Shown piece by piece: positions 13,414-24,229 of a stretch of 64,000 nucleotides of DNA (position 1 is its first letter; every line of letters begins with the position of its first letter). The notes below the pieces were generated by a model that was given only the letters and a program-made list of their open reading frames with translations, did no database searches and was not told the DNA's origin. Source of the stretch: Phocoenobacter atlanticus subsp. cyclopteri (lineage in GTDB: Bacteria; Pseudomonadota; Gammaproteobacteria; Enterobacterales; Pasteurellaceae); contig NZ_CP074346.1 in NCBI RefSeq assembly GCF_018343795.1, forward strand, positions 1,674,001 to 1,738,000, read 5' to 3'. Both the position numbers and the translations under genes were made by a program.

Positions 13414-14620
13414 AGGGCAACCGCGTACTTTGTCTATAAATTAATCACACACACCAAAAATAAGCTCAGACCTCATTTCATCAGACCAGCCAGCTGATTT
13501 CAGCTTGCTTTTCATACTATTTTTAGCTGGATGTAGTCGTGCTAAATTAAGCCCTAAACGCCTAATTATTGCCATATTTTCAACGCCATCCCCCAAATAA
13601 ATCGTACTATCATCTTCTTTAAAAACAACATCAAGCACCCAATGCGCTTTATTTTCAACTTCCCAATGACCCCTAATATATTTCGCAAAGTCTTCGCAAG
13701 GAACATCTAAGCTACTGATATAAAATACTTTTTCTTCACTTTTCTTGCCTTTGTCTTCTCTTATCCTATGAACTTGAATAAGGCTTTTAATTCCTGTCCA
13801 ACCTTGAGATTCCAAAAGCCAATCACTTATTGGTAATTTTGAATAATACCGTTGATCTATTCGACTTCTTTCACAGTTAACCTCTTGAAACTCATCTATT
13901 TTTATTGATTTTTCTCGCACTACTTTATGAAAATAACTTTCTATTTCATTTCTAAATTTCTTATGATTATTTTTCAATGGCATCACATAATCGCTCTTCT
14001 TTTCTATGATTTTCTTCGCTATTTTCTTTTGCGTATTCATCGCATCTACCGTAATGACGGCTTGATTTAGCTCTAAAATATCTATCATTTCTAGAATGCT
14101 TTCATTCTCATTTTTCTTACCTTTGGACTTATTTTGAGCTAAAATTAATCCTCTTGAACAGCTCCAAGCCGTAATACTATGTAGGGCATTATGAGGCTCT
14201 AAATGTGAACTGTTTTTTAATGTTTTACCATCTATTGCAATACACTCTTTGCCTTGTGATTTTCGTATCTCATTGATAAAATTAATAAAAATATAATTTA
14301 ATTTCTCAGGATTTATCCGTCTTACAATACGAGCAATCGTATCATCAACAGGAATACCATTTTCAAAATCTCGGTATTTTCGTAACCATTTTATATTCAA
14401 TTTACCAAACTGATGAATTTCACTCCATCCTTCTGCACCTGATATTACCGCACTTACGACAAGAAAAATAACATCTAAGAAGTCATGTTTTTTGTTTATA
14501 TCTTTGCGAGGGTCTTCCAAATCTTTAAAAGCTGATAATATATTCATTTTTACACCTATTTGTTATTGAATAATAGGTGCTATTAGATCATATTTTTAAG
14601 AAAAGTGCGATCTTGCCCTG
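13414..14620 (-). mobile_element. ISAs1-family insertion sequence, intact, with 10-bp target duplication
   Basis: A 1207-bp element. Terminal inverted repeats begin CAGGGCAA at 13414 and end TTGCCCTG at 14620, with imperfect matching further in (CGCGTACTTT against CGCACTTTT). The ten bases TGTAAATAAA lie directly outside both ends (13404-13413 and 14621-14630), a target-site duplication of the size expected for ISAs1 elements. It encodes one full-length transposase. The intact duplication implies that the insertion is recent or undisturbed. Confidence 0.93.
13441..14547 (-). CDS. ISAs1-family DDE transposase
   Basis: A 368-residue transposase of the ISAs1/H-repeat family. Catalytic residues are visible: Asp106 in AIDGKTLK, Asp168 in ITVDAMNTQ and Glu298 in RGHWEVENKAHW. 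The N-terminal FKDLEDPRKDINKKHDFLDV and the C-terminal NLARLHPAKNSMKSKLK are typical of the family. It fills the element and appears functional. Confidence 0.95.
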   Translation of the reverse strand: MNILSAFKDLEDPRKDINKKHDFLDVIFLVVSAVISGAEGWSEIHQFGKLNIKWLRKYRDFENGIPVDDTIARIVRRINPEKLNYIFINFINEIRKSQGKECIAIDGKTLKNSSHLEPHNALHSITAWSCSRGLILAQNKSKGKKNENESILEMIDILELNQAVITVDAMNTQKKIAKKIIEKKSDYVMPLKNNHKKFRNEIESYFHKVVREKSIKIDEFQEVNCERSRIDQRYYSKLPISDWLLESQGWTGIKSLIQVHRIREDKGKKSEEKVFYISSLDVPCEDFAKYIRGHWEVENKAHWVLDVVFKEDDSTIYLGDGVENMAIIRRLGLNLARLHPAKNSMKSKLKSAGWSDEMRSELIFGVCD

Positions 14621-15018
14621 TGTAAATAAAGAAAACTTAACAAAAATTTTTCTACTAAATTTACTTCAACAAGTAGAAGCAATTAAACTAGAAATGATAT
14701 TATATGCACAATTTTAAATTTCCCTCGTATTGTGTGTATTATTGAGCTTTCAGATATTCCTTTTGAAAAAATTTCAACAAATACAACAAAATTTGCAAAA
14801 CCTTGTTGCTAAACTATCGCTTACCGATTAATTTTATTAACTCCTGTACTGGAGAATAGAATTTAGAAAAACAAACACGAAGTCTCCAACAACTTATTAA
14901 TGAAGTTGAAGATCCAAATACTTCAATTCATATATTGCTCTCTGAATTTAAACAAGGTTGGCAAGAATTGATACCGCTGATAGATTATTGCTCTATTGCG
15001 TTAAATACAATAACTTAA
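14621..15018 (+). pseudogene. Decayed coding remnant interrupted by the IS element
   Basis: An ATG at 13399 opens five codons (MFVNK) that run into the IS. Joining across one copy of the target duplication continues in frame with ENLTKIFLLNLLQQVEAI and ends at a TAA about 30 codons on. Protein-like stretches in shifting frames follow (LKKFQQIQQNLQNLVAKL; then SLQQLINEVEDPNTSIHILL and FKQGWQELIPLIDYCSIAL to a stop at 15016-15018). This looks like a helical Gln/Leu-rich protein wrecked by the insertion plus stops and frameshifts. I do not recognise it; a faint resemblance to PriC-type proteins is too weak to use. Confidence 0.5.
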
Positions 15019-15029
15019 ATATGTAAAAA

Positions 15030-15557
15030 TTAAAATGATGATGTGTCTTGAAACAAACCAACTTTTAGATCAGTCGCAGTATAAATAATTTTGCCATCAA
15101 CTTCTACTTCCCCATCTGCTACGCCCATTACTAATTTACGATTAATAATTTTTTTCATATTAATACGATAAATCACTTTTTTTGTTGTTGGTAATATTTG
15201 ACCAGTAAATTTTACCTCTCCAACACCTAATGCACGACCTTTTCCTTTTCCGCCAATCCAACCAAGAAAGAAACCGACTAATTGCCACATTGCATCTAAT
15301 CCTAAACAACCTGGCATTACAGGATCTCCAATAAAATGGCATTTAAAAAAAGGTAAATCAGAATGAATATCGAGTTCTGCCTCAATATATCCTTTGTTGA
15401 AAGCTCCACCTTGATCAGATATTTTAGTAATACGATCCATCATTAACATCGAAGGTGCAGGTAGTTGAGGACCTTCACTACCAAAAAGTTCTCCACGCCC
15501 TGAAGCTAAAAGATCTTCGTAATTATAATTGTCTTTAATATTTGCTAGACTACTCAT
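15030..15557 (-). CDS. fabA: Bifunctional 3-hydroxydecanoyl-ACP dehydratase/isomerase FabA
   Basis: A 175-residue cytosolic enzyme that introduces the cis double bond in unsaturated fatty acid synthesis. The hot-dog fold active site is visible: His74 in [13 protein letters not shown] and Asp88 in [12 protein letters not shown]. Length agrees with E. coli FabA (172). It lies downstream of the lonH gene on the same strand, as in enterics (matP-lonH-fabA). A perfect FadR-core palindrome precedes its promoter region (15655-15667), suggesting fatty-acid-responsive activation. Confidence 0.96.
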   Translation of the reverse strand: MSSLANIKDNYNYEDLLASGRGELFGSEGPQLPAPSMLMMDRITKISDQGGAFNKGYIEAELDIHSDLPFFKCHFIGDPVMPGCLGLDAMWQLVGFFLGWIGGKGKGRALGVGEVKFTGQILPTTKKVIYRINMKKIINRKLVMGVADGEVEVDGKIIYTATDLKVGLFQDTSSF

Positions 15558-15654
15558 TTTTATCCCTTATTTAATTGTCCCAAAATAAACATATCTTCTT
15601 ATTTTATTACTCTCATAATATCAAACTGTAAAATAAGCAAGTATAAATTAATTG

Positions 15655-15667
15655 ATGGTCAGACCAT
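15655..15667. promoter_or_regulatory. Candidate FadR operator upstream of fabA
   Basis: ATGGTCAGACCAT is a perfect 13-bp palindrome containing TGGTCnGACCA, the FadR core. It touches the lonH stop codon and lies just upstream of a possible fabA -35 (TTGCTT, 15635-15640). FadR activates fabA from an upstream site in E. coli; the same role is inferred here. Confidence 0.6.
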
Positions 15668-17292
15668 TAAGAATTTATTAATTTTTTGTAAATTTTTGTA
15701 AATATCGTACCGCTTGTAGGTTGTTGTTCTTGTTCATTTTCTAAGTTTTCTTTAATAATCGAAAAAATAGAATTTTCTGTTTCATCTTTATCGTAAAAAG
15801 CAGTACTAAATAATAGTTCCATTGTTTGGAAAATATCTGAAACAGCCCAAATATGAAATTGACCTTCTGCAACAGCATTAATTACATCTCTGTGTAAACT
15901 CAAATGAGATATACAGCTTTCAGGAATAACGACCCCTTGTTTGCCAGTAAGGGTTCTTTTCTGACATAAAGCGAAAAAGCCTTCTATTTTTTGGTTTACG
16001 CCTCCTACACTTAATACTCGACCAAATTGATCAATAGATCCTGTAACAGCGATGGATTGAGGGAGAGCCAGTTTAGCCAAGCTACTTACTAATACACAGA
16101 AAATAGCCAGTGATGAGCTATCTCCATCAATTTCACCATAAGACTGTTCAAAGACCAAAGAAGCAGAAAAAGGAAGTTGTGTAGGTAATTCTAATAAATG
16201 AGCAAGACAAGACTCTGCAATCATAATGCCTTTTGCGTGTACATTGCCTCCTAATTCAACTTTATGTTCAATATCAACAATTTCTCCATCACCTAAACGA
16301 GTATTACAGCTAATTCGTAATGGTTCACCAAAGGCGTAAGGAACCCCCTCAAATTCAACCACAGAAAGCCCATTAATTTGTCCAATTTGTTCTTTTTCAG
16401 TGCCGATATACACTTGATTATTGAGCATTTCTAATTGTGTGTAATTGTTCAATGTTGCAGCCTGTTTTTCTAACAATTCAAAATAGCCATCAATATTATC
16501 AAACTGTGTTTGAGATGCACAAAATACAGAAATTCCTAAAATATCTTTTTTTATTTGAGTAGGTAAAATTGAAATCAGCTGCTGATTTTCACTTTCTCGA
16601 ATATAGTGATTGAGTAATTGCAATAACCCTTTGTTAGAAAATATTTTAGTGGTTAAGTTTTTAGACAAATACTGAATATAGTTTCCCCATTGTGTTAATG
16701 AGTATTCATTAAGTGATAAAGCCGTTTCTACTTCTGTATAATGTGCAAATTGATGTAAACTTTCGTCATAGTTAGTTAGTGTTGCAATATCTTTACGAGA
16801 GCCAGCTAAAATTAATTTAAAGGTTGTTTTAATAGATAATTTTTGCATTATCATCTTTTTATTTGGTTCTAAATAAAATTCACCAAATAATAATGCTTGC
16901 TTTAACTTATCCCATAATGAAAGATCTTTTAACAACGAATGTACATTTAGTAATAAAACACCATTATCCAGTTGTGAAAGTATCCCCTCTACTATTTCTG
17001 CTTGCTGAGTTTCTTTAATGTAACCGATATAACCGAACAATTGATCGCCATTAAATTCCGTACAGAGTTTTAGCTTTTGATTTTTTTGTGTAAAATAAGT
17101 TGTAATTTCATCAACAATTTCAGGTAGAATATCTGTTTTTAAGATCAATAATGATCCAGATTGTTGTTGCTGAAAAAGTGATAAACTTTGTTGTAAATTA
17201 AATTGAAAATCTAAAAAAGTCACTTTCTCATTATTTAGAGAAAAAGTATGCTCACAAGAAAGTTGCTTAAAAGAAAGTGGAGTAATTTTCAC
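15667..17292 (-). CDS. Lon-like (S16) peptidase, YcbZ/LonH family
   Basis: A 541-residue relative of the YcbZ/LonH proteins encoded between matP and fabA in gammaproteobacteria. The C-terminal proteolytic domain carries the Lon Ser/Lys dyad: Ser in SYGEIDGDSSSLAIF (about residue 393) and Lys in GGVNQKIEGFFAL (about residue 436). The N-terminal 300 residues are divergent, with no clear Walker A motif, so ATP hydrolysis is doubtful. The family's cellular role is poorly defined. It is slightly shorter than the E. coli protein (586). Confidence 0.85.
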   Translation of the reverse strand: MKITPLSFKQLSCEHTFSLNNEKVTFLDFQFNLQQSLSLFQQQQSGSLLILKTDILPEIVDEITTYFTQKNQKLKLCTEFNGDQLFGYIGYIKETQQAEIVEGILSQLDNGVLLLNVHSLLKDLSLWDKLKQALLFGEFYLEPNKKMIMQKLSIKTTFKLILAGSRKDIATLTNYDESLHQFAHYTEVETALSLNEYSLTQWGNYIQYLSKNLTTKIFSNKGLLQLLNHYIRESENQQLISILPTQIKKDILGISVFCASQTQFDNIDGYFELLEKQAATLNNYTQLEMLNNQVYIGTEKEQIGQINGLSVVEFEGVPYAFGEPLRISCNTRLGDGEIVDIEHKVELGGNVHAKGIMIAESCLAHLLELPTQLPFSASLVFEQSYGEIDGDSSSLAIFCVLVSSLAKLALPQSIAVTGSIDQFGRVLSVGGVNQKIEGFFALCQKRTLTGKQGVVIPESCISHLSLHRDVINAVAEGQFHIWAVSDIFQTMELLFSTAFYDKDETENSIFSIIKENLENEQEQQPTSGTIFTKIYKKLINS

Positions 17293-17377
17293 AAATTATG
17301 CCTCATAATATAAATTTGATTTATTATAACGTGATTTTCGATATACTTCTGTATAAATTCTAAAAAAGGATAAATGA

Positions 17378-17824
17378 ATGAGATACCAAAGATTAGATAT
17401 TCAAGAAGCAAATTGGAAATGGCAATACTTGTTAAAGAAACATCAAACAGGTGAAGCCATTACCAAACATCAAGAACAAAGCCTTATTGAATTAAAAATT
17501 GAAACACTTATTGCTTTACAGAACTGCCCAGAAGAAATTGAACAGTGGGTTAAAACTGAGATGACACCAGAACAACGAAAAAAAATGCGTCAATCAGTTC
17601 GAGCTAAGAGAAAACGTTTTTTTAATGCTGAAAAACAGACAACCAAGAAAAAATCAATTGATTTGGAATATTCAAGTTGGTTAAGATTATCTGAAAAATC
17701 AAAAGAATTAGAGATGACTCTGTCGGAAACTATCGAACATCTTATTGATGAATTAGATAATAAACAAATTTATATTGATCAAATTGCTAGGATGAAACAA
17801 AATTTAAAAGATCTATTAAAATAG
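17378..17824 (+). CDS. matP: Macrodomain Ter protein MatP
   Basis: A 148-residue DNA-binding protein that organises the replication-terminus macrodomain by binding matS sites. The start MRYQRLDIQEANWKWQYLLK is diagnostic. A basic linker (RKKMRQSVRAKRKRFFNAEK) is followed by a ribbon-helix-helix (KKKSIDLEYSSWLRLSEKSK) and a C-terminal coiled coil for tetramerisation. Divergent from lonH-fabA, as in E. coli. I saw no matS site (GTGACnnnGTCAC) in the window. Confidence 0.95.
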   Translation: MRYQRLDIQEANWKWQYLLKKHQTGEAITKHQEQSLIELKIETLIALQNCPEEIEQWVKTEMTPEQRKKMRQSVRAKRKRFFNAEKQTTKKKSIDLEYSSWLRLSEKSKELEMTLSETIEHLIDELDNKQIYIDQIARMKQNLKDLLK

Positions 17825-17841
17825 GGGCATTTTCTTAGTAA

Positions 17842-18792
17842 CTAAAGTTTATCCCCTACTTTAAACCAATCACCACGACCATTTAAAAAATCTTGGGTCA
17901 TCATTGGCTTTTTCCCCTGCGGTTGTAATTGAGTAATATTTAACACCCCTTGTTGTGTCGCGATTTGAATACCTGTTTTATCTACGGCTAAAATCGTACC
18001 AATTTCTTTTTCTTGATGTTCTAATACCTCTGCTTGATATATTTTTACTCGCTCTTCTTTGTCATTGATATCAAGAGTTAAATAAGCCACAGGAGCAGGG
18101 TTAAAGGCTCGAATATTACGCTCCAACTGACTAGCAGATAAATTCCAGTCTAATTTCGCCTCTTCTTTAGTGAGTTTTTCCGCATAATTGGCTAACTCAT
18201 CTTGTTGTTTTTGAGGTGGAAATTTCCCACTTTCTAAATTATCTAATACTGTTAACAATGCTTGAGGAGCAATATCTGCTAACTTTTGATAAAGAGACGC
18301 AGAGGTTTCATCATTAGCGATATCAGTAGTCACTTTATATAGCATATCACCAGTATCCAGCCCTTTATCCATTTGCATAATGGTGACACCTGTTTCTTTA
18401 TCACCCGCCCAAATTGCACGTTGAATAGGAGCTGCACCACGCCAACGAGGAAGTAGTGAACCGTGTACGTTTAAACAACCTAAGCGAGGGGTATTCAAAA
18501 CATCTTCAGGGAGAATTAATCCATAAGCAACCACAACCATTACATCCGCATTGAGTGTTTGTAATTCAGTTAAAGCCTCTTCATTACGCAATGATTTTGG
18601 TTGATAAACTGTTAAATGATGTTCAAGAGCCAATTTTTTTACAGGGCTTGCTGTTAGTTTTTTACCACGTCCTGCAGGTTTATCTGGTTGTGTGTAAACC
18701 GCCACAATATTATGTTGTGAACCAATTAATTGTTGTAAATGTTGAGCAGCAAAATCTGGCGTGCCTGCAAAAATAATATTTAGTTTTTTCAT
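17842..18792 (-). CDS. fmt: Methionyl-tRNA formyltransferase
   Basis: Formylates initiator Met-tRNA with 10-formyl-THF. The start is placed at [14 protein letters not shown] (ATG 18790-18792); an ATG 16 codons upstream would add a non-conserved tail overlapping a USS hairpin. The formyltransferase core has [20 protein letters not shown], containing the catalytic Asn and His, and [13 protein letters not shown] with the Asp. The C-terminal OB-like domain ends in [19 protein letters not shown]. It is convergent with matP. In many relatives fmt is next to rsmB; here rsmB is 40 kb away. Confidence 0.96.
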   Translation of the reverse strand: MKKLNIIFAGTPDFAAQHLQQLIGSQHNIVAVYTQPDKPAGRGKKLTASPVKKLALEHHLTVYQPKSLRNEEALTELQTLNADVMVVVAYGLILPEDVLNTPRLGCLNVHGSLLPRWRGAAPIQRAIWAGDKETGVTIMQMDKGLDTGDMLYKVTTDIANDETSASLYQKLADIAPQALLTVLDNLESGKFPPQKQQDELANYAEKLTKEEAKLDWNLSASQLERNIRAFNPAPVAYLTLDINDKEERVKIYQAEVLEHQEKEIGTILAVDKTGIQIATQQGVLNITQLQPQGKKPMMTQDFLNGRGDWFKVGDKL

Positions 18793-18811
18793 TGTCTTCT
18801 CATACTTGCTA

Positions 18812-18863
18812 AGCGGTACGATCTTGATCAAAATTTGCAAATTTTTAGCTAGATCTTACCGCT
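18812..18863. repeat. Inverted pair of uptake signal sequences, putative terminator
   Basis: AGCGGTACGATCT (18812-18824) and its near-perfect complement (18851-18863) flank a USS-type AT tract with AATTTGCAAATTT. Between rnr and fmt this hairpin could end rnr transcription. Paired USSs acting as terminators are known in Pasteurellaceae. Confidence 0.6.
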
Positions 18864-18885
18864 ATTCATTTCATCAATGTTATTT

Positions 18886-21216
18886 TTATACTGTCTTTTT
18901 GTTACGATTTTTTACCGTTTTCTGTGCTTTTTTCTTCTTCGTTTTTACCGTTGAAGTTTCTTTGAAAACAGCTTTTTTAGTTTTACTTTTTGGTTTTTTC
19001 TTGGTCGGCTTTTTAGCTTTGCCATACCCCAATGAACGACCTTTTGAATCAAGTAGAACAAAATCTATTTTTTTATCATCTAAATTCACGCCTGCTACTT
19101 TGATTTTTACTTGATCCCCTAAGCGATAAATAATTCCACTTCCGCCAACTAGACGCTGACGATCAGCATCATAACGGTAATAATCATTATCTAAGGTGGA
19201 AATATGTACTAAACCATCGATCATCAATTCGGTAATTTTTACAAATAACCCAAAACCAGTTACGCTGGTAATCACACCATCAAATTCTTCGCCGATATGA
19301 TCCTGCATATATTCGCATTTCAGCCAATCCGCCACTTCACGGGTTGCATCATCAGCACGACGTTCCGTTGCTGAACATTTTTCGCCGAATTGATCGATAT
19401 CATCAATTTTATAATGATAACCGCCACCGTCAGTATAATAACGTTTATTACCTTTCTCTTTTTCCATCAAATATTTAATTGCACGGTGTAATAATAAGTC
19501 AGGGTAACGACGAATTGGCGAAGTAAAGTGAGCATATTCTGTTAAAGCTAATCCAAAATGCCCCACGTTATCCGCAGAATAAACCGCTTGTTTTAAAGAA
19601 CGTAACAGCATTGTTTGAATTAATTCAGCATCAGGACGTTCACGCACTTTTTCCAATAATTTGGCATAATGTTTTGGCGTTGGCTTTAAGCCACCATCTA
19701 ATAATAAGCCGTGTTCTTTTAAGAAAGTTCTAAAACTTGTCAGTTTTTCCTCACTTGGCAACGCGTGAACACGGTATAACGACGGTTCATTAGCTTTTTC
19801 GATAAATTTTGCTGAGGCAACATTGGCTAAAATCATACACTCTTCGATAATTTTATGTGCGTCATTGCGAATTAACGGTTCAATACGTTCAATACGCCCT
19901 TCTGGGTTAAAAATAAATTGACTTTCTATGGTATCAAACTCTATTGCACCACGATTTTGACGTGCTTTTGTTAGCACCTTGAACATATTATTTAATTCTT
20001 CTAAATGTGGCACTAGCGGTGCGTAGCGTTCACGTAAGTCTTCGTCACCTTGTAGCATTTTCCATACTTTGGTATAGGTTAAACGTGCGTGGGAGTTCAT
20101 TACCGCTTCATAAAACTCATAACCCGTTAATTTTCCTTTTTCTGATACGGTCATTTCCGCCACTAGACAGAGACGATCTACCTGTGGATTTAATGAACAA
20201 AGTCCATTTGAAAGCACTTCTGGTAACATTGGTACAACACGATTTGGGAAATAAACCGAGTTACCACGCTGAATAGCCTCTAAATCTAGTGCTGTTTTAG
20301 GACGAACATAATAACTCACGTCCGCAATCGCCACCCACAAACGCCAGCCGTTGCCTTCTTTTTGACAGAATACCGCATCATCAAAATCTCTGGCACTCTC
20401 GCCATCAATAGTAACCAGTGGTAATTCTCGCAGATCAACACGCCCTAATTTTGCTTCTTCTGGCACGTCTTCTTTGAGTTTTTCGACCTGTTTTTCAACT
20501 TCTTTTGACCATTCATAAGGAATATCGTGGTTTCGCAAGGCGATCTCAATTTCCATTCCCGGTGCTAGGTTTTCGCCTAAAATTTCAGTGATCACACCGA
20601 TTGGGCGTTTAAAACTCGCAGTGCGTTCTTTTAATTCCACCACTACGATTTGCCCCATTCTCGCCCCTAAGCGATGTTCATCAGGAATTAAAATATCTTG
20701 GGTAATACGGCTATCATCAGGTACGACAAAGCCCACACCTGATTCTAGGAAAAAGCGTCCTACAAGCTGTTTCTTACGTGCTTCAATCACTCGCACAATA
20801 CGAATTTCTTTACGCCCACGACGATCTCTGCCATTCGGTTGAGCTAATACATAATCGCCGTGTAGCACTCGGCTCATTTGTCCGTTTGGAATAAACCAAT
20901 CGTCATCTTCACCTTCTACGTTTAAAAAACCGTAGCCATCTCGATGTCCAACTACCGTACCTTTGAGTAAATCCATTTTTTCAGGTAACGCATAACGCTT
21001 ACGTTTGGTAAAAATCAGTTGCCCTGAATTTTCCATTGCTCGTAAACGACGACGCACGCCTTCCGTTCGTTCTTCATCATCGATATTAAATGATTTAAGC
21101 AACTCTTCACGGCTCATTGGGGCATCATATTGACGAATGGTGTCTAAAATAAATTCTCGGCTGGGTACGGGATTATCGTATTTTTCAGATTCTTGTTGAT
21201 AATTTGGGTCTTGCAT
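18886..21216 (-). CDS. rnr: Exoribonuclease R
   Basis: A 776-residue 3'-5' processive exonuclease that degrades structured RNA and takes part in rRNA and tmRNA-linked turnover. Order: N-terminal winged helix (about 20-80, [20 protein letters not shown]), cold-shock domains (about 85-235), RNB catalytic domain with the Asp cluster [10 protein letters not shown] (271-280), an S1 domain (about 640-725) and a Lys-rich tail (about 735-776) that typically aids RNA unwinding. Length is close to E. coli RNase R (813). The upstream spacer carries a USS (near 21239). Confidence 0.96.
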   Translation of the reverse strand: MQDPNYQQESEKYDNPVPSREFILDTIRQYDAPMSREELLKSFNIDDEERTEGVRRRLRAMENSGQLIFTKRKRYALPEKMDLLKGTVVGHRDGYGFLNVEGEDDDWFIPNGQMSRVLHGDYVLAQPNGRDRRGRKEIRIVRVIEARKKQLVGRFFLESGVGFVVPDDSRITQDILIPDEHRLGARMGQIVVVELKERTASFKRPIGVITEILGENLAPGMEIEIALRNHDIPYEWSKEVEKQVEKLKEDVPEEAKLGRVDLRELPLVTIDGESARDFDDAVFCQKEGNGWRLWVAIADVSYYVRPKTALDLEAIQRGNSVYFPNRVVPMLPEVLSNGLCSLNPQVDRLCLVAEMTVSEKGKLTGYEFYEAVMNSHARLTYTKVWKMLQGDEDLRERYAPLVPHLEELNNMFKVLTKARQNRGAIEFDTIESQFIFNPEGRIERIEPLIRNDAHKIIEECMILANVASAKFIEKANEPSLYRVHALPSEEKLTSFRTFLKEHGLLLDGGLKPTPKHYAKLLEKVRERPDAELIQTMLLRSLKQAVYSADNVGHFGLALTEYAHFTSPIRRYPDLLLHRAIKYLMEKEKGNKRYYTDGGGYHYKIDDIDQFGEKCSATERRADDATREVADWLKCEYMQDHIGEEFDGVITSVTGFGLFVKITELMIDGLVHISTLDNDYYRYDADRQRLVGGSGIIYRLGDQVKIKVAGVNLDDKKIDFVLLDSKGRSLGYGKAKKPTKKKPKSKTKKAVFKETSTVKTKKKKAQKTVKNRNKKTV

Positions 21217-21344
21217 AAGGCGTTCCTTCTTCTTTCTAGCGGTAAGATGTTGGTAAAAATTTACAAATTTATTATGTTCTTACCTAATAATTGTATTGTT
21301 GTTAATTATATTATAATACTTTTTCACTATTAAATGAGTATTTA

Positions 21345-22106
21345 TTATCCTTTTCTTAATGATACTTCTCCAACGGAAAAGTAAAGAAAACTATTTTTCT
21401 GTTGTAATATAAGCTCTCCTTGTTCATTAATACCTTGTGAAATACCTTTATATATTTGAGCGTCTGTAATTACCGATACTTCTTTTTGTAAAAACAGGTC
21501 ATAATTTTTCCACAGACTAAAATAAGGCTTAAAGCCTGTTTGAGGATAATTGATTAACATTTGTTGTAACTTTTTAGTTAAACAAAGAACAAGTTGATTA
21601 GGATTAATATCATACCCAAAGAGAGTACTGACAGGTTGATCAATCGTATTTTCTTTTGATATTGGAGCTAAATTAATACCAATACCCATTACTAAATAAA
21701 TATGGGGGGGCATAGTTTTAAGTTCAATAAGAACTCCTGCCACTTTTTTACCTTTATGATAAATATCATTTGGCCATTTAATTGTTAAATCTTGGATACC
21801 TTGCTGTTGTAAACTCTCAATCACTATTAACGCAACAACTAAACTTAGTGGAGGTAAGATTAAATTAGAATTAATAGGATAAGACCATATTAGTGAGTAA
21901 TTTAAATTTCCCTTTGGTGCAATCCAGTTACGCCCACGCCGACCACGTCCAGCAGTTTGTTTTTTTGTAATACAAACAGAACCTTGAGATAAGGTATTAC
22001 AATTAGTCAATAAATATTCATTGGTAGAATTTAATTCATCAAATAGACACAACTGACCCATTGTTAGTTGTGATTGAATAACTGATGTGCTCAACGCTTT
22101 ATTCAT
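21345..22106 (-). CDS. birA: Biotin--[acetyl-CoA-carboxylase] ligase lacking the DNA-binding domain
   Basis: A 253-residue biotin protein ligase. The catalytic core is intact: STNEYLL, the biotinyl-AMP loop [29 protein letters not shown] and a C-terminal SH3-like cap. E. coli BirA (321 residues) starts with a helix-turn-helix that represses bio genes; here the protein begins directly with the catalytic domain. It is therefore a group I, non-regulatory ligase. Its ATG overlaps the murB stop (ATGA), so the two are translationally coupled; murB-birA order is widespread. Confidence 0.93.
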   Translation of the reverse strand: MNKALSTSVIQSQLTMGQLCLFDELNSTNEYLLTNCNTLSQGSVCITKKQTAGRGRRGRNWIAPKGNLNYSLIWSYPINSNLILPPLSLVVALIVIESLQQQGIQDLTIKWPNDIYHKGKKVAGVLIELKTMPPHIYLVMGIGINLAPISKENTIDQPVSTLFGYDINPNQLVLCLTKKLQQMLINYPQTGFKPYFSLWKNYDLFLQKEVSVITDAQIYKGISQGINEQGELILQQKNSFLYFSVGEVSLRKG

Positions 22107-23128
22107 CGTGTTATTTCTTCACTATCTACTTCGCCATTTGAAGCAATAAAACGAACTTCAGGTAAAATGTTCACCCCAAATTTTTCACAAACTTGCTTAC
22201 GAACAACTTTAGCTAATGCAACAATATCAGCACCTGTAGCATTACCATTATTGATAATAACAAGGGCTTGTTTGAGGTGTACCATTGCGCCTCCCATTTT
22301 GAACCCTTTTAAATGGCATTGATCTATTAACCAACCAGCAGGTAATTTTACTGTACCATTAGGTTGTGGGTAGTGTGGGATTAATGGATAAGCGGTACGA
22401 AGTTGTTCAAATTTTGCAAACTCTATAACTGGATTTTTAAAAAAACTTCCTGCATTACCAAATTCTTCAGGGTTAGGTAATTTTTCCATCCGTACTTTAC
22501 AAACTTCATCAAAAATCTGTTTAGCTGTTACAGTTTCAGGATCAAATTGACTTAATGACCCATATTCTAATTTTGGTTGCCACATTTTAGCTAATTTAAA
22601 ACCAACAGTAATAATGGCAAAATTATCTTTATATTGATGTTTAAATATACTGTCTCGATAACCAAATTGACATTCATCATTGGTTAAACGAAAAGTTTTT
22701 CCGCTGTTTAAATCTAATACTTCCACATAATCACATACTTGCTCTAGCTCAACCCCGTAAGCACCAATATTTTGAATAGGTGATGAACCAACACATCCCG
22801 GAATTAAGGCTAAATTTTCTAGTCCAGCAATATCACGATCGAGCGTCCATTTGACAAATTGATGCCAATTTTCGCCACCTGAAACTTGTAAATAGTGAAA
22901 ATTATCGTCTTCATAATGATGAATACCTTTTAAACAATTGATAAACACCGTTCCCTTGAAATCATCTAAAAATAGAACGTTGCTACCTTGCCCGAGTAAT
23001 AGTTTGGGGGGTAAAGTATTTCGCCATTCAACAATTAATTGTTTAATCGAATAAATTTCAACAATATCTTTTGCCTTTACGTCTAAGTGAAAAGTATGGA
23101 AGGGGTTTAAATTTTTTGTCATTATCAT
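22103..23128 (-). CDS. murB: UDP-N-acetylenolpyruvoylglucosamine reductase
   Basis: A 341-residue FAD enzyme making UDP-MurNAc, the second committed step of peptidoglycan precursor synthesis. Type I MurB features: N-terminal [15 protein letters not shown]-binding [10 protein letters not shown] and [21 protein letters not shown], active-site YRDSIFK and [10 protein letters not shown] with the catalytic Ser, ending in LPEVRFI. An alternative ATG two codons in is equally plausible. The coding sequence contains an uptake signal (around 22392). It overlaps birA downstream. Confidence 0.96.
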   Translation of the reverse strand: MIMTKNLNPFHTFHLDVKAKDIVEIYSIKQLIVEWRNTLPPKLLLGQGSNVLFLDDFKGTVFINCLKGIHHYEDDNFHYLQVSGGENWHQFVKWTLDRDIAGLENLALIPGCVGSSPIQNIGAYGVELEQVCDYVEVLDLNSGKTFRLTNDECQFGYRDSIFKHQYKDNFAIITVGFKLAKMWQPKLEYGSLSQFDPETVTAKQIFDEVCKVRMEKLPNPEEFGNAGSFFKNPVIEFAKFEQLRTAYPLIPHYPQPNGTVKLPAGWLIDQCHLKGFKMGGAMVHLKQALVIINNGNATGADIVALAKVVRKQVCEKFGVNILPEVRFIASNGEVDSEEITR

Positions 23129-23140
23129 TAACCTTGCAAA

Positions 23141-23965
23141 TTAAAAATGGATATAACCATCATAAATGTGGGTAGCACTACCTGTCATAAAGAGATCCTG
23201 TCCTTCACCTTGCCATTCAATTTGTAGTGAACCACCTCGTAATTCTACTTTCACACTATGATCTAACACACCCTGCATAATGCCTACTGCAACAGCTCCA
23301 CAAGCACCACTTCCACAGGCTTGAGTTTCCCCTACACCTCGCTCAAAAACTCGTAACTTAATATGATTACGAGTAAGTACTTGCATAAATCCAACATTCG
23401 TTTTTTCAGGAAAACGTTCGTGGCTTTCGAGTAATGCACCCAATTTATTTACGTTTGCTGTTTCTACATTATCTACTTGCAATACACAGTGAGGATTACC
23501 CATTGATACCACACCACAAATAGCGGTTTGAATGTCAGTCAAAAGTAAATAATTTTTCTCAAATTTATTTGCAGTGAAAGGAATTTTAGCAGGTTCCCAA
23601 ATAGGTTTACCCATATTGACTCGTATATTACCATTATCTTGTAAAAATAAAGTCATCTTTCCTTTTGCTGTACTGACTTTAATTTCTTTTTTATTTGTTA
23701 ATCCTTTAAGGTTAACAAAACGGGCAAAACATCTTGCACCATTGCCACATTGTGAGACTTCTGTTCCATCTGCATTAAAAATACGATAATGAAAATCTAA
23801 CTCAGGACTATAAGGTGGCTCGACTAATAAAAGTTGATCAAACCCAATTCCACGACGACGATCAGCCCATTTACGAATAAGATCAGGGCTTAGATACACA
23901 TTTTGTGTCACCCCATCAATTACCATAAAATCATTACCTAATCCGTGCATCTTTGAGAATTGCAT
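23141..23965 (-). CDS. dapF: Diaminopimelate epimerase
   Basis: A 274-residue cofactor-independent epimerase converting LL- to meso-DAP for lysine and peptidoglycan. The start [17 protein letters not shown] and both catalytic cysteines are present (SQCGNGARC and [11 protein letters not shown]). It lies 12 bases upstream of murB on the same strand, so dapF-murB-birA probably form one unit for envelope precursors. Confidence 0.97.
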   Translation of the reverse strand: MQFSKMHGLGNDFMVIDGVTQNVYLSPDLIRKWADRRRGIGFDQLLLVEPPYSPELDFHYRIFNADGTEVSQCGNGARCFARFVNLKGLTNKKEIKVSTAKGKMTLFLQDNGNIRVNMGKPIWEPAKIPFTANKFEKNYLLLTDIQTAICGVVSMGNPHCVLQVDNVETANVNKLGALLESHERFPEKTNVGFMQVLTRNHIKLRVFERGVGETQACGSGACGAVAVGIMQGVLDHSVKVELRGGSLQIEWQGEGQDLFMTGSATHIYDGYIHF

Positions 23966-24122
23966 AACTTTTCCTATTGAGATATGTAAATATGTCTAGC
24001 TAGAATTATAGAGTTTCAATCTGCTGATTGCTATCTATAAATAAAATAAATCTTTATAAATTTTAACAGTAAGAACGCAAATATGTATAAAAAAATAATA
24101 TTTTAGCGATTGAAGTAAATAT

Positions 24123-24176
24123 AAGCGGTATGATTTTAATAAAAATTTGCAAAAAATCTCCAATAAGTGACCGCTT
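24123..24176. repeat. Inverted pair of uptake signal sequences
   Basis: AAGCGGT (24123-24129) with its AT tract AAAAATTTGCAAA, and ACCGCTT (24170-24176), form a short stem between divergent dapF and glyQ. The arms are only 7 bases, so a terminator role is unlikely. Confidence 0.5.
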
Positions 24177-24229
24177 AAAGGTATAATAAAAGCAATTTTC
24201 TATTCACTTTTAAGAATTAGGTACAAATA

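Noticed and set aside
17822-17860. Terminator hairpin AGGGG/CCCCT between matP and fmt
   Set aside because: Only about six pairs with a long loop and no T run; too weak to call.
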